A stretch of DNA of 49,198 bases from Tannerella sp. (GCA_031276175.1 JAISNP010000031.1:1-49198), one strand, 5' to 3'; counted from the stretch's first letter, positions 33,948 through 43,043 are shown. The notes: generated from the letters alone by a model not told the origin. Made by a program: numbers and translations.

Positions 33948-35095
33948 TGAAAAATACTGTTTTCGACGACTTGCGTCCCTATTACGACGAAGAAATAGCG
34001 CCGGCCATGCAGCGTATCGCCGGTCATGCGCATTTCCCGCTGCTTGCCGGATACGTTTTCCCCGGAAAAGACGTCGAAGAGGCAAGGCAGATGGTGAAAC
34101 GGATCGACACCATCGACCGCTTCCAGCAGGAGGTGATGAAAGCCGTCAACGAAGAAGTCGTCCGGCGAAGCATCCGCCGCTTTTCGTTCGACGGCCTCGA
34201 CACGCTGGACAACCGCAAGCGTTACCTCTTCGTCTCGAACCATCGCGACATCATGCTCGACGCCACCTTGTTTCAATACGCGCTCTACCTTGCCGGACAC
34301 CGCACGTCGGAAATCACGTTCGGCAGCAACCTGATGACCTCGCAACTGGTGATAGACATCGGCAAGGCGAACAAAATGTTCAAGGTTGTACGCGGCGGAA
34401 ACATCAGGGATTTCTATGCCAACCTGCTGCACCTGTCGGAATATATCCGCCACACCGTTTGTGAAAAACACGAATCCGTCTGGATTGCGCAACGCAACGG
34501 CCGTACCAAAGACGGTAACGACGCCACCGATCAGGCGCTCGTCAAAATGTTCCGCATGAGCGCGCCCGACGACCCCGTACGCGCACTGGCGGAACTGCAT
34601 ATCGTGCCCGTCTCCGTTTCCTACCAGTGGGAAACGTGCGACGTGCCGAAAGCCGTGGAACTGTATCGCTCGCGAACGGAAAAATACGTCAAGCAACCGG
34701 GCGAAGACATGGACAGCATCCTGACCGGCATCATGCAGCCGAAAGGCGACGTGCACATCGCCGTGGGAACACTCCTGACGGAAGACATCCTCACGTCGTT
34801 CGGCGACACGTCGGACAGCAAATTCAACAAACAGGCAGCATCGTGGATAAGCCGCCAAATCCTCTCGAACTACCGCCTGACGTGCAACAACTATATCGCC
34901 CACGATCTGCGCTCAAACGCCAACCGGTATACCGCATACTATACGCAGGAAGAAAAAGATAACTTCATCGCACACTGTTCCGAAACCGATGCAATACCCG
35001 TAGCGGACAAAAACGCACTTCGCGACATACTCCTCGGCATATATGCCAATCCGGTAGATGCAAAGCAAGCCCTTGCATGTACGCACACGGTATAA
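33947..35095 (+). CDS. Glycerolipid acyltransferase-like protein
   Basis: This 382-residue PlsC/PlsB-superfamily protein has catalytic SNHRDIMLDATL, where five residues separate His and Asp (HX5D). A downstream block, WIAQRNGRTKDGND, serves as the substrate-binding motif. The C-terminal third (about residues 270-370) is mostly helical and not typical of the short acyltransferases. Its ATG overlaps the ligase stop (TGATG), so the two are translated together. It probably transfers an acyl chain made or activated by the ligase. Confidence 0.83.
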   Translation: MKNTVFDDLRPYYDEEIAPAMQRIAGHAHFPLLAGYVFPGKDVEEARQMVKRIDTIDRFQQEVMKAVNEEVVRRSIRRFSFDGLDTLDNRKRYLFVSNHRDIMLDATLFQYALYLAGHRTSEITFGSNLMTSQLVIDIGKANKMFKVVRGGNIRDFYANLLHLSEYIRHTVCEKHESVWIAQRNGRTKDGNDATDQALVKMFRMSAPDDPVRALAELHIVPVSVSYQWETCDVPKAVELYRSRTEKYVKQPGEDMDSILTGIMQPKGDVHIAVGTLLTEDILTSFGDTSDSKFNKQAASWISRQILSNYRLTCNNYIAHDLRSNANRYTAYYTQEEKDNFIAHCSETDAIPVADKNALRDILLGIYANPVDAKQALACTHTV

Positions 35096-35167
35096 TTTGC
35101 TGCCTGCAAAGAAATGCGGATCCCCGTGAAGGAAATCCGAAGCTCCGTGAAGAAAATACGGTTATAG
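35093..35167. repeat. Decayed 21-bp tandem duplication (array E)
   Basis: The segments 35114-35134 and 35135-35155 agree at 16 of 21 positions, sharing CCGTGAAG and ATnCG at the same phase. The flanking bases on each side continue weakly in the same phase. In the plus direction they read as MRIPVKE, IRSSVKK, IRL, then a stop. It sits in the 113-bp gap between convergent genes and shares the 21-bp period of arrays A-D. Confidence 0.6.
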
Positions 35168-35208
35168 TAAATGGTGCGGGAGGAAACGGCAACAATTAAA
35201 GCCCGTGC

Positions 35209-37008
35209 CTAATCCCTGTTCTGTCTTTTCCGCTCCGTTTCGTCCAGCATGATTTTCCGCATCCGCATGAACCGGGGAGTTACTTCGACGTATTCATCAA
35301 TCCTGATGTATTCCAGCGCATCTTCGAGGCTGAAAATCACGGGCGGGGCGAGCGATACTTTCTCGTCCGACCCCGAGGCGCGCATGTTGGTCAGTTTTTT
35401 CGACTTCGTTACGTTCACAACCAGATCGCCTTCCTTGGTATGCTCGCCCACTACCTGTCCGGCATACACTTCTTCGCCCGGAGCTACAAAAAACCGTCCG
35501 CGCGACTGGAGGTTGTTCAGGGCGTAGGCAAACGCCGTGCCCGTTTCCATCGCAATGATGGAGCCGTTCTGCCTCCGTTCAATGGCGCCTTTCCACGGCT
35601 GGAACTCAAGGAACCGGTGCGCAATAATCGCTTCGCCGGCCGAGAGCGTCAGCAAAAGATTGTTCAATCCGATGATGCCGCGCGAGGGGATTGTAAATTC
35701 AAGAAAAATCCGTCCGTTTTTATTTTCCATCCGCAGGAGTTCGCCTTTGCGTTTGGTAGCCGCGTCGATGGCGCGACTGGCGCACGTTTCGGGCAGGTTG
35801 ACGGTCAGCTGTTCGACCGGTTCGCATTTCTGCCCGTCAATTTCCTTGATTATCACCTGCGGCTGGCCTACCTGCATTTCGTATCCTTCGCGCCGCATCG
35901 TTTCAATCAGAACCGACAGGTGCAGCACGCCGCGACCGTAAACAAGCCACGAATCGGCCGTATCCGTTTCTTCCACGCGCAATGCCAGGTTTTTGTCCAG
36001 TTCGCGCGTCAGCCTCTCGTATATGTGCCGCGAAGTGACGTATTTCCCGTCTTTCCCGAAAAACGGCGAATTGTTGATGGTAAACAGCATGGACATGGTA
36101 GGCTCGTCGATGGCGATGGTCGGCAACGGTTCGGGCGTGCGCGCATCGGCAACGGTTTCGCCTATCTCGAACCCCTCGATGCCGATCAGGGCGCAGATGT
36201 CGCCCGACGATACGGCGGGCACTTTTGTCCGTCCCAGTCCTTCGAACACGTCAACCTCCTTGATTTTCGACCTCACCTGCGAACCGTCGCGTTTGCACAG
36301 CACGATCTCCTGCCCTTCGCGCAATTCGCCGCGATGCACGCGGCCTACGGCGATGCGTCCCACGTACTGCGAATAGTCGAGCGACGTGATCAGCATCTGC
36401 GAAGGGCCTTCGAGCATTTCCGGTTCGGGGATATGTGCTATGATTCCATCCAGCAGGGCGCAAATATCCGTCGCAGGCTTCCGCCAGTCTTCCGCCATCC
36501 AGCCCTGTTTGGCCGAACCGTAAAAAGTCGGGAAATCCAGTTGATATTCGGCTGCGTCGAGGCTGAACATCAGGTCGAACACCATTTCCTGCACTTCGGA
36601 CGGGCGGCAATTCGGCTTGTCAACCTTGTTGATCACCACAACCGGTTTCAGCCCCAGCGCAATCGCTTTCTGAAGCACAAACCGCGTCTGCGGCATCGGC
36701 CCTTCGAAGGCATCTACCAGCAGCAGGCAGCCGTCGGCCATGTTTAACACCCGCTCCACCTCGCCGCCGAAATCGGCATGACCCGGCGTATCAATGATAT
36801 TTATTTTGCAGTCTTTATATTGAATGGATACGTTTTTGGCTAAAATCGTGATTCCCCGCTCTCTCTCAAGGTCGTTACTGTCAAGAAACTGGTCGATGTC
36901 GGCATGGCCTTCGCGAAACAATTTTCCGGCAAGTAACATTTTATCCACCAAAGTTGTTTTCCCATGATCCACATGGGCTATAATAGCTACATTTCTTATC
37001 CTCCGCAT
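35209..37008 (-). CDS. typA: Ribosome-associated translational GTPase TypA/BipA
   Basis: BipA is a translation-factor GTPase that acts on the 50S subunit, notably in stress and assembly. The 599-residue product has the EF-G-like G motifs: [14 protein letters not shown] (G1), RERGITI (G2), [12 protein letters not shown] (G3) and [11 protein letters not shown] (G4). Domains II, III and V follow, then the C-terminal BipA domain with [19 protein letters not shown]. The ATG at 37008 is used; an in-frame TTG at 37035 overlaps the promoter -7 box and cannot be the start. Confidence 0.97.
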   Translation of the reverse strand: MRRIRNVAIIAHVDHGKTTLVDKMLLAGKLFREGHADIDQFLDSNDLERERGITILAKNVSIQYKDCKINIIDTPGHADFGGEVERVLNMADGCLLLVDAFEGPMPQTRFVLQKAIALGLKPVVVINKVDKPNCRPSEVQEMVFDLMFSLDAAEYQLDFPTFYGSAKQGWMAEDWRKPATDICALLDGIIAHIPEPEMLEGPSQMLITSLDYSQYVGRIAVGRVHRGELREGQEIVLCKRDGSQVRSKIKEVDVFEGLGRTKVPAVSSGDICALIGIEGFEIGETVADARTPEPLPTIAIDEPTMSMLFTINNSPFFGKDGKYVTSRHIYERLTRELDKNLALRVEETDTADSWLVYGRGVLHLSVLIETMRREGYEMQVGQPQVIIKEIDGQKCEPVEQLTVNLPETCASRAIDAATKRKGELLRMENKNGRIFLEFTIPSRGIIGLNNLLLTLSAGEAIIAHRFLEFQPWKGAIERRQNGSIIAMETGTAFAYALNNLQSRGRFFVAPGEEVYAGQVVGEHTKEGDLVVNVTKSKKLTNMRASGSDEKVSLAPPVIFSLEDALEYIRIDEYVEVTPRFMRMRKIMLDETERKRQNRD

Positions 37009-37032
37009 AACAAAACAATCAGAATTAGGCGG

Positions 37033-37040
37033 CAAAAGTA
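37033..37040 (-). promoter_or_regulatory. Promoter -7 box of typA
   Basis: TACTTTTG on the minus strand, with initiation expected near 37026 and a leader of about 18 nt to the ATG at 37008. An ATTG (37056-37053) sits too close (12 bp) to be a normal -33 box. Confidence 0.6.
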
Positions 37041-37081
37041 ATCATAAATTGTCAATCGCGCATAAAAATTCTGCAAACGGA

Positions 37082-37112
37082 ATTGCAGGTTTAAAAAGAA
37101 TACGTATCTTTG
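37082..37112 (+). promoter_or_regulatory. Promoter of rpsO
   Basis: ATTG (37082-37085), 19 bp, then TATCTTTG (37105-37112). The leader to the ATG at 37158 is about 38 nt, long enough for autoregulation by S15, but I see no certain structure. Confidence 0.7.
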
Positions 37113-37157
37113 CTGCCGCTTAAATAAAATGGTATTAATTTATTACAAAGTAAAAAC

Positions 37158-37433
37158 ATGTATTTGGATTCAACAAAAAAAGAAGAGATTTTCTCAAAGT
37201 ACGGGAAATCAAAGTCAAAGACCGACACAGGCTCTGCAGAAAGTCAGATTGCGCTGTTTACTTACCGCATCAGCCATTTGACCGGGCACCTGAAGTCGAA
37301 TCAAAAAGACTACGGTACGGAACGTGCGCTGAAAATGCTTGTCGGTAAACGCCGTCGCCTGCTGGATTATCTGGTGAAAACCGACATCGAACGCTATCGC
37401 GCCATCATTAAGGAACTTGGCATAAGAAAGTAA
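37158..37433 (+). CDS. rpsO: 30S ribosomal protein S15
   Basis: S15 is a primary binder of 16S rRNA that organises the platform of the small subunit. The 91-residue protein has the full family pattern: DTGSAESQIALFTYRISHLT, then ERALKMLVGKRRRLLDYL and ERYRAIIKELGIRK. It is monocistronic, with its own promoter and terminator, between two minus-strand genes. Confidence 0.98.
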   Translation: MYLDSTKKEEIFSKYGKSKSKTDTGSAESQIALFTYRISHLTGHLKSNQKDYGTERALKMLVGKRRRLLDYLVKTDIERYRAIIKELGIRK

Positions 37434-37457
37434 GCATCTGCCGCAAGAAACGCATAT

Positions 37458-37495
37458 AAAGGCAACTTCGTCGTGGAGTTGCCTTTGTTGTTTTT
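37458..37495 (+). terminator. Rho-independent terminator of rpsO
   Basis: AAAGGCAACT (37458-37467) pairs perfectly with AGTTGCCTTT (37477-37486) around a 9-nt loop, then GTTGTTTTT. It ends at the stop of the convergent prenyl synthase gene. Confidence 0.9.
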
Positions 37496-38468
37496 ACTTT
37501 GTCCGTTCCACAATATAGTCGGCCAGACGCAGGAGGCTGTTTTTCGCACCGGAACCGGGAAGGGTCGAAATGATTTCGACGGCTTTCGATTTATATTCCG
37601 TCATGCGGCTTTCGGCATATTCGATACCTCCCCTGTCCTTTGCAAAACGGATAAGGGCGGCAATGTTTTCGGGAGTGAACCGTTTTTCGCGAAGCATTTG
37701 TATATAAGGCGCCTTCTCTTCGACGGCGGACGATTCCAGGGCATACAGAAGGGGTAGCGTGACTTTCCCGTCACGAATATCGTTTCCATTCGGCTTCCCG
37801 GTGTTTCCGTTGTCGAAGTAGTCAAAGATGTCGTCCTTTATCTGGAAACAAAGCCCCATCAGGTAGCCGAATGTACGGCATTTGACTTGCATTTCATAGG
37901 ATGCGCCGGCCGTGACGGCGCCGATTTCCGTGCACGACGAAAGTAGCCCTGCCGTCTTTTTCTCCAGTACGGCGAAATATTCATTTTCCGACAGTATCAT
38001 TTCTCCGGTGTTGTCCAATTGCTTGATTTCGCCTTCTACCATGTCGCGGCTAAGCTCGGCTATCATTTTCACAATCTGCTTGTCGACCGTTTCGAGCGCA
38101 CGAATCATCATAACCGAAAGGATGAAATCGCCCACAAGCACTGCGACGGCATTTCCGTGCACGTTGTTGAGCGACGGCGTCCCGCGACGCTGGCGGGTAT
38201 CGTCGACTACATCGTCGTGAATCAGGGATGCCGTATGCAGCAGTTCCAGCAGGACAGCCGATTGAACCGCGCAGGGAGATACTTTTCCGCAAGCGCTTGC
38301 AGAGAGCAAAAGCAGCAACGGACGGATATGCTTCCCGCTCGAACGACGTATCGCATCAATCGCAGCACAGATTGATTTCACTTCGCTGGAAAGCGCCTGT
38401 GCAAAAACTTTTTCGAACTCTTCAAATGCTTCCGATACAGGCTGTTTTATATAATCAATTTCTTTCAT
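37494..38468 (-). CDS. Trans-polyprenyl diphosphate synthase
   Basis: This 324-residue enzyme adds isopentenyl units to make the long prenyl chain of menaquinone. It has the first Asp-rich motif DDVVDDTRQRRG (DDxxD) near residues 80-90 and the second DDIFDYF near 215. Conserved GKHIRPLLLLL lies near the N terminus. It matches the octaprenyl/solanesyl synthase group of Bacteroidota. The chain length cannot be read. It is divergent from polA across about 110 bp. The UbiA-type transferase at 26881 is a possible user of its product. Confidence 0.92.
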   Translation of the reverse strand: MKEIDYIKQPVSEAFEEFEKVFAQALSSEVKSICAAIDAIRRSSGKHIRPLLLLLSASACGKVSPCAVQSAVLLELLHTASLIHDDVVDDTRQRRGTPSLNNVHGNAVAVLVGDFILSVMMIRALETVDKQIVKMIAELSRDMVEGEIKQLDNTGEMILSENEYFAVLEKKTAGLLSSCTEIGAVTAGASYEMQVKCRTFGYLMGLCFQIKDDIFDYFDNGNTGKPNGNDIRDGKVTLPLLYALESSAVEEKAPYIQMLREKRFTPENIAALIRFAKDRGGIEYAESRMTEYKSKAVEIISTLPGSGAKNSLLRLADYIVERTK

Positions 38469-38488
38469 ACATTAATTTACGATTTGCA

Positions 38489-38496
38489 AAAGTAAG
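38489..38496 (-). promoter_or_regulatory. Promoter -7 box of the polyprenyl synthase gene
   Basis: TACTTTTG on the minus strand, with a leader of about 14 nt to the ATG at 38468. No clear -33 TTTG. On the plus strand, GTTG (38505-38508) and TACATTTA (38528-38535), 19 bp apart, may form the weaker polA promoter. Confidence 0.5.
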
Positions 38497-38581
38497 AAAA
38501 AGTGTTGGAGTAGCGCGGATTATTCCGTACATTTACACAAAATAGTATGGCACAAACATAAAAATATAATATTTATCTCAC

Positions 38582-41356
38582 ATGAAATTACTGTTAATTG
38601 ACGCTTATGCACTGATTTATCGTGCTTATTATGCGTTTATTCAAAATCCGCGCATGAATTCCAAGGGTATGAATACTTCGGCGATTTTCGGATTCGTCAA
38701 CTCGCTGGAAGACGTGTTGAGACGGCTTGAGCCGACGCATATCGCCGTGGGATTCGATCCGCCGGGCTTTACATTCCGCCACGAGGCTTACGAGAAATAC
38801 AAGGCGCAACGCGAAGAAACGCCCGAAGACATACGGCAGGCCGTGCCGTATATCCGCAAAATCATTACGGCCTACCGTATTCCCATTCTCGAAGTACTTC
38901 GCTACGAAGCCGACGACGTAATCGGTACGATTTCGAAGCAGGCCGAAAAAGAAGGCTTCGACGTGTACATGATGACGCCCGACAAAGATTACGGGCAGTT
39001 GGTTTCCGAACATATTTTCCAGTTCCGCCCGAAACACGGTGGCGACTACGAAACGCTCGGCGTGCCCGAAGTGCTGGAAAAATACAACCTGAAATCCGTA
39101 GCGCAGATCACGGACTTTTTGGGTTTAATGGGCGACAGTTCGGACAATATCCCCGGATGTCCGGGCGTCGGCAAAAAGACCGCACAAAAACTGCTTGCCG
39201 AATACGAATCCGTAGACAATCTGCTCGCCCATACCGACGAATTGAAAGGCGTACTCAAAACAAAAATCGAAAGCCACGCGGAGCAAATCCGTTTCTCTAA
39301 ATTTCTTGCAACGATTGTGACCGACGCCCCCATCCGTTTCGACGCCTCGCTTTGCGTGCGCCGGGAATGGGACGGGCAGGCATTGGTGGATCTGTATACC
39401 GAATTGGAATTTAGAACATTCATCAATCGCATGGAAGGGAATGATGCAATGAGGAAAAGCAGTCCGCTGCAACTCTCGCTATTCGGGAGCAGCGACGAAA
39501 ACAGCGACGAAGAGGCAGAAAATACGGCCACGGTGCAAAACTTTCGGAACATACTCAATACACCCCATAAATACACGCTTGCAGACACGGAAACCGCGCG
39601 GGAAGAACTGGGCAGACTGCTGTCTTCATACGATGAATTTGCTTTTGACACGGAAACGGACGGCCTCAATCCGCTAACCGCGCATTTGGTCGGTATGTCG
39701 TTTGCCGTAAAGGAAAGCGAAGCATGGTATATCCCCGTTCCCGACGCGACGGACGAAGCAATCCACATCCTGAAACCTTTTGTCGACGCGCTGCAAAATC
39801 CACATTCGACCAAAATAGGCCAAAACATCAAATTCGACATGCTCGTACTGTACAAATATGGCATCCGTATTGCAGGACGTCTGTTCGACACAATGATTGC
39901 GCATTATCTGCTGAATCCCGAATTGCGGCACGGAATGGATTATCTTGCCGAAACATATCTGCACTACACCCCCATACCGATAGAATCGCTGATAGGCCCG
40001 AAAGGAAAAAACCAGTTGTCGATGCGGACGGCGCCGCTGCACAAAGTATGCGAATATGCCGCCGAAGATGCGGATGTGACGCTGAGACTTAAACACGTTT
40101 TTGCCCCGAAACTTGGGGATGAAGGACTGGAATCGCTGTTCTACGACATTGAAATGCCGCTGGTCTACGTGCTGGCCGCGATGGAACTGTCCGGAGTGAG
40201 CATCGACAGGCAGGCATTGAAACAAAGTTCCGAAACGCTTACGAAAACGGCTTACGCGCTGGAAGAACAAATCTGCCGTCTGGCAGGGAAGCCTTTCAAC
40301 GTCAACTCAACGAAACAGGTCGGCGAAATCCTGTTCGAGCGGCTAAAGATCGAAGAAAAAGCAAAGAAGACAAAAACAGGAAATTACAGAACAAGCGAAG
40401 ATGTGCTGGAAAAACTGCGCAACAAGCATCCCATCGTGGAAAAATTGCTCGAATACAGAGGCGTCAAGAAATTACTGAGCACATACATCGACGCCCTTCC
40501 CGAACTGATTCTGCCCGAAACGGGAAAAATACACACGTCGTTCAACCAGACGGTGACCTCGACCGGACGGCTGAGTTCGACCAATCCCAATCTGCAAAAC
40601 ATTCCGATACGCGACGACGTAGGGCGCGAAATCCGCAAGGCGTTTATCCCCGAATGTGCCGACTGTGTGTTTTTTTCAGCGGACTATTCGCAAATTGAGT
40701 TGCGTATCATGGCGCATCTGAGCGGCGACGAAAACATGATAGAAGCTTTCCTCAGCGGGGCGGACATACACGCCTCTACTGCCGCCAGAATATACAAACT
40801 CCCTATGGATTCGGTTTCTACCGACATGCGCAGGAAAGCAAAAACGGCCAACTTCGGCATCATCTACGGTATATCCGTATTCGGCCTTGCCGACCGCCTG
40901 AATATCCCGCGCAGAGAGGCAAAAGATCTTATCGACAACTATTTTGCAACATACCCGCAGGTGCACGAATATATGGAAAAAAGCGTCCGCACGGCGAAAG
41001 AGCGCGGTTATGTGGAAACGATTTTCCACCGCAAGCGCTATCTGCCCGACATTTATTCGAACAATGCCATTGTACGCGGCTATGCCGAGCGAAATGCAAT
41101 AAATGCCCCGATACAAGGCAGCGCAGCCGATATTATAAAGGTAGCGATGATCAATATTTTCCGTCGCTTTGAAGAAAAACAGCTGCGCAGCCGGATGATT
41201 CTGCAGGTGCACGACGAATTGAATTTCAATGTCCCGAAAAACGAACTGGAACAAGTCCGGCAGATCGTGCTGGAAGAAATGCAGCAGGCCGTCCCGTTGC
41301 GCGTACCGCTGATAGCCGATTGCGGAACAGGCGCAAACTGGCTGGAAGCGCATTGA
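38582..41356 (+). CDS. polA: DNA polymerase I
   Basis: PolA fills gaps and removes primers in replication and repair. The 924-residue protein has three domains. The 5'-3' exonuclease covers residues about 1-290 (DVIGTISKQAEKEGF, TPDKDYGQLV, LGLMGDSSDNIPG). The 3'-5' proofreading exonuclease has its key acids intact (FAFDTETDGLNP near 353, NIKFDM, YAAEDADVTL). The polymerase has FFSADYSQIELRIMAHLSG near 697 and ILQVHDELNF near 872. It ends only 5 bp from the convergent phosphatase gene, with no room for a terminator between them. Confidence 0.98.
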   Translation: MKLLLIDAYALIYRAYYAFIQNPRMNSKGMNTSAIFGFVNSLEDVLRRLEPTHIAVGFDPPGFTFRHEAYEKYKAQREETPEDIRQAVPYIRKIITAYRIPILEVLRYEADDVIGTISKQAEKEGFDVYMMTPDKDYGQLVSEHIFQFRPKHGGDYETLGVPEVLEKYNLKSVAQITDFLGLMGDSSDNIPGCPGVGKKTAQKLLAEYESVDNLLAHTDELKGVLKTKIESHAEQIRFSKFLATIVTDAPIRFDASLCVRREWDGQALVDLYTELEFRTFINRMEGNDAMRKSSPLQLSLFGSSDENSDEEAENTATVQNFRNILNTPHKYTLADTETAREELGRLLSSYDEFAFDTETDGLNPLTAHLVGMSFAVKESEAWYIPVPDATDEAIHILKPFVDALQNPHSTKIGQNIKFDMLVLYKYGIRIAGRLFDTMIAHYLLNPELRHGMDYLAETYLHYTPIPIESLIGPKGKNQLSMRTAPLHKVCEYAAEDADVTLRLKHVFAPKLGDEGLESLFYDIEMPLVYVLAAMELSGVSIDRQALKQSSETLTKTAYALEEQICRLAGKPFNVNSTKQVGEILFERLKIEEKAKKTKTGNYRTSEDVLEKLRNKHPIVEKLLEYRGVKKLLSTYIDALPELILPETGKIHTSFNQTVTSTGRLSSTNPNLQNIPIRDDVGREIRKAFIPECADCVFFSADYSQIELRIMAHLSGDENMIEAFLSGADIHASTAARIYKLPMDSVSTDMRRKAKTANFGIIYGISVFGLADRLNIPRREAKDLIDNYFATYPQVHEYMEKSVRTAKERGYVETIFHRKRYLPDIYSNNAIVRGYAERNAINAPIQGSAADIIKVAMINIFRRFEEKQLRSRMILQVHDELNFNVPKNELEQVRQIVLEEMQQAVPLRVPLIADCGTGANWLEAH

Positions 41357-41361
41357 CAACG

Positions 41362-41841
41362 CTACGCAAACGCCTCGATGATCCCGTCGCAGGCATCCTC
41401 AAGCAAATCAAGCACACGGACGAAGCCCGACGCGCCGCCGTAATACGGATCGGGTATGTGGTCGACATGATGATGATTGCGGCAAAAAACGGACATGCCG
41501 CAGATTTTCCGGCGCAGATGTATTTCCGGAGCCATCTCCGTAAGAAAACGTATATTGGAATCGTCCATCCCGATAATCTTGTCGAAACGGTAAAAATCGC
41601 ACCCGACGACAGACCTTGAGCGCGATGTAAGCTTATATCCCCGCGCAGCCGCATATCTGCACATTCGCGGGTCGGGCAATTCGCCTTCGTGATAACCCGA
41701 TGTCCCCGCAGAATCAATCTCAAAACGCCCGTCAAGCCCGGCCTCGTGTACTTTCTTCCTCAGAATCCCTTCGGCCGCAGGCGAACGGCAGATATTCCCC
41801 AGACACACGAAAAGAATTTTCACCTCTTTCACTTCTTCCAT
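41362..41841 (-). CDS. Low-molecular-weight protein-tyrosine phosphatase
   Basis: The 159-residue enzyme has the P-loop CLGNICRS (CX5R, Cys13 to Arg19) at the N terminus. The general-acid loop DPYYGG lies near residue 127. It is cytoplasmic. In many bacteria such enzymes control tyrosine kinases of polysaccharide synthesis, but no kinase gene is in the window. It is convergent with polA and begins a short distance after its promoter. Confidence 0.93.
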   Translation of the reverse strand: MEEVKEVKILFVCLGNICRSPAAEGILRKKVHEAGLDGRFEIDSAGTSGYHEGELPDPRMCRYAAARGYKLTSRSRSVVGCDFYRFDKIIGMDDSNIRFLTEMAPEIHLRRKICGMSVFCRNHHHVDHIPDPYYGGASGFVRVLDLLEDACDGIIEAFA

Positions 41842-41858
41842 ATCTTGCTTTTTACAGG

Positions 41859-41866
41859 CAAAGATA
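41859..41866 (-). promoter_or_regulatory. Promoter -7 box of the LMW phosphatase gene
   Basis: TATCTTTG on the minus strand, 18 bp upstream of the ATG at 41841. No -33 match is evident. The leader would be about 11 nt. Confidence 0.5.
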
Positions 41867-41869
41867 CGA

Positions 41870-42141
41870 AAATATATTCCGGGCGCCTTTCCGTCGCTTC
41901 GCGTAACGCTTCACTCCCCCGCCGCACCCGTCGTGCCGCAGGGGTAATATCGTTAATCCCGCGGTGTGCCGTTACAGGCATCCCGCTACTTCAACTGTTC
42001 CGCTTCGCCTGATTGTTTTTAAAGGCCGGATACGATGCCGGCCATCAGGGGTTGAAATTAAAATCAAATGTTCCATAGTAATGATAATTAATTGATTATT
42101 TAATATGACAATAAAAAGAGACGCTTTCGGGCGCCGGAATC
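41870..42141. other. Gene-free stretch with a small hairpin
   Basis: About 270 bp upstream of the phosphatase promoter hold no protein-like frame. GGCCGG (42024-42029) and CCGGCC (42038-42043) form a 6-bp hairpin, followed on the minus strand by TTTAAAAAC, a weak terminator at best. GC-rich text at 41885-42010 contains the imperfect dyad GGGGTAAT/TTAATCCC and may be a remnant of a dispersed repeat. I cannot confirm that. Confidence 0.35.
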
Positions 42142-42414
42142 CACGCGCGTGTTTATTTCAAACACGCGCGTGTTTGTTTTGAGCTCGCGCGTGTTTGTTT
42201 CAAAAACGTGCGAGGATTTTTTTTTCACGCGCATGTTTGTTTCAAACACGTGCGAGGATTTTTTTTCCACGCGCATGTTTGTTTCAAAAACGCGCGAGGA
42301 TTTTTTTTCCACGCGCATGTTTGTTTCAAACACGTGCGTGAATTTTTTTTCCACGCACGTGTTTGTTTCAAGCTCGCGCGTGTTTATTTCAAACTCACGC
42401 GAGGATTTTTCGTC
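42142..42414. repeat. Array C: 13 tandem 21-bp units in a 42-bp alternation
   Basis: There are thirteen units of exactly 21 bp. From unit 4 to unit 11 two types alternate: one with CACGCGCATG then TTTGTTTCAAA, the other with CACGTGCGAGG then a run of 8 or 9 T. This makes a 42-bp higher-order repeat. The shared core is palindrome-like: CACGCGCGTG is perfect in unit 1. T-runs recur every 42 bp, or four helical turns, which favours bent DNA. The minus strand has a frame of 125 residues with 14-residue repeats, but I find no promoter for it. The array lies between divergent genes. Confidence 0.95.
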
Positions 42415-42526
42415 TTTCTCCGGAAACGGGCTGTTTCTTCCCCGCTCCGGGACGGCATATGCGGCGTATATCTTCATCTTTATGTTTGTTTAGGATTAAA
42501 TATTCAGTAAAGGCAGATTTTATATT

Positions 42527-42534
42527 TACCTTTG
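42527..42534 (+). promoter_or_regulatory. Promoter -7 box of the lipoprotein gene at 42566
   Basis: TACCTTTG, 31 bp upstream of the ATG. A TTTG at 42485-42488 is too far (38 bp) to pair with it. Confidence 0.5.
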
Positions 42535-42565
42535 CGACAATATACACACTTAATAATTTACAAAA

Positions 42566-43021
42566 ATGAAAACAAAAAATTTTTTACTCGCGCTGAGCCT
42601 TGCGGTAGTGTTCGGATGCGGATGCGATTGCGATAATGATTCTTTTAAGTTAGTGGATAAAACCGTACCCATATATGCAAGCGAAAACGATCTGGTATTT
42701 TCTTATAATGCTGCCGATACCGTCATTACGGTGGGAGGACCGTTGGAATGGTATGTCGACGCCTTTGCGCTTGCGCCTCTTCACCACCGTCACGAGGTTA
42801 CGCCGGAAGACGTGATATTGAAAAAGAACACCACGCACGGCGCAACGCTTTCGTATGAATGGATCGAGGCTACCAAAAAAGATAACACGCTGCGGTTGCA
42901 TGTTGCGGAAAATACTTCCGATACGGTACGCCTGATGCGGATCACACTCGGCGGCGATGCAAAGACGAACGTAAGAGGTACGTTTGTGTATCTCTCCCAG
43001 AATCCGAAAGAAAAGGAATGA
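42566..43021 (+). CDS. Hypothetical lipoprotein
   Basis: This 151-residue product has a signal peptide and a Cys-rich end (VVFGCGCDCDND), with several possible lipid-anchor cysteines near residues 18-22. The mature part is beta-rich, with AADTVITVGGPLEWYVDAF and TVRLMRITLGGDAKTN, and resembles small Bacteroidales surface or periplasmic lipoproteins. I recognise no named family. It has its own promoter and terminator, so it is monocistronic. Array C lies upstream. Confidence 0.72.
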   Translation: MKTKNFLLALSLAVVFGCGCDCDNDSFKLVDKTVPIYASENDLVFSYNAADTVITVGGPLEWYVDAFALAPLHHRHEVTPEDVILKKNTTHGATLSYEWIEATKKDNTLRLHVAENTSDTVRLMRITLGGDAKTNVRGTFVYLSQNPKEKE

Positions 43022-43043
43022 AAATAGGGCGCGGCCGCAAAAG

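Noticed and set aside
32223..34085. Long antisense frame opposite the ligase operon
   Set aside because: It mirrors well-identified genes on the plus strand, lacks any recognisable domain, and has a shadow-like composition rich in Arg, His and Val.
35440..36747. 435-residue antisense frame opposite typA
   Set aside because: Shadow of typA. No family pattern.
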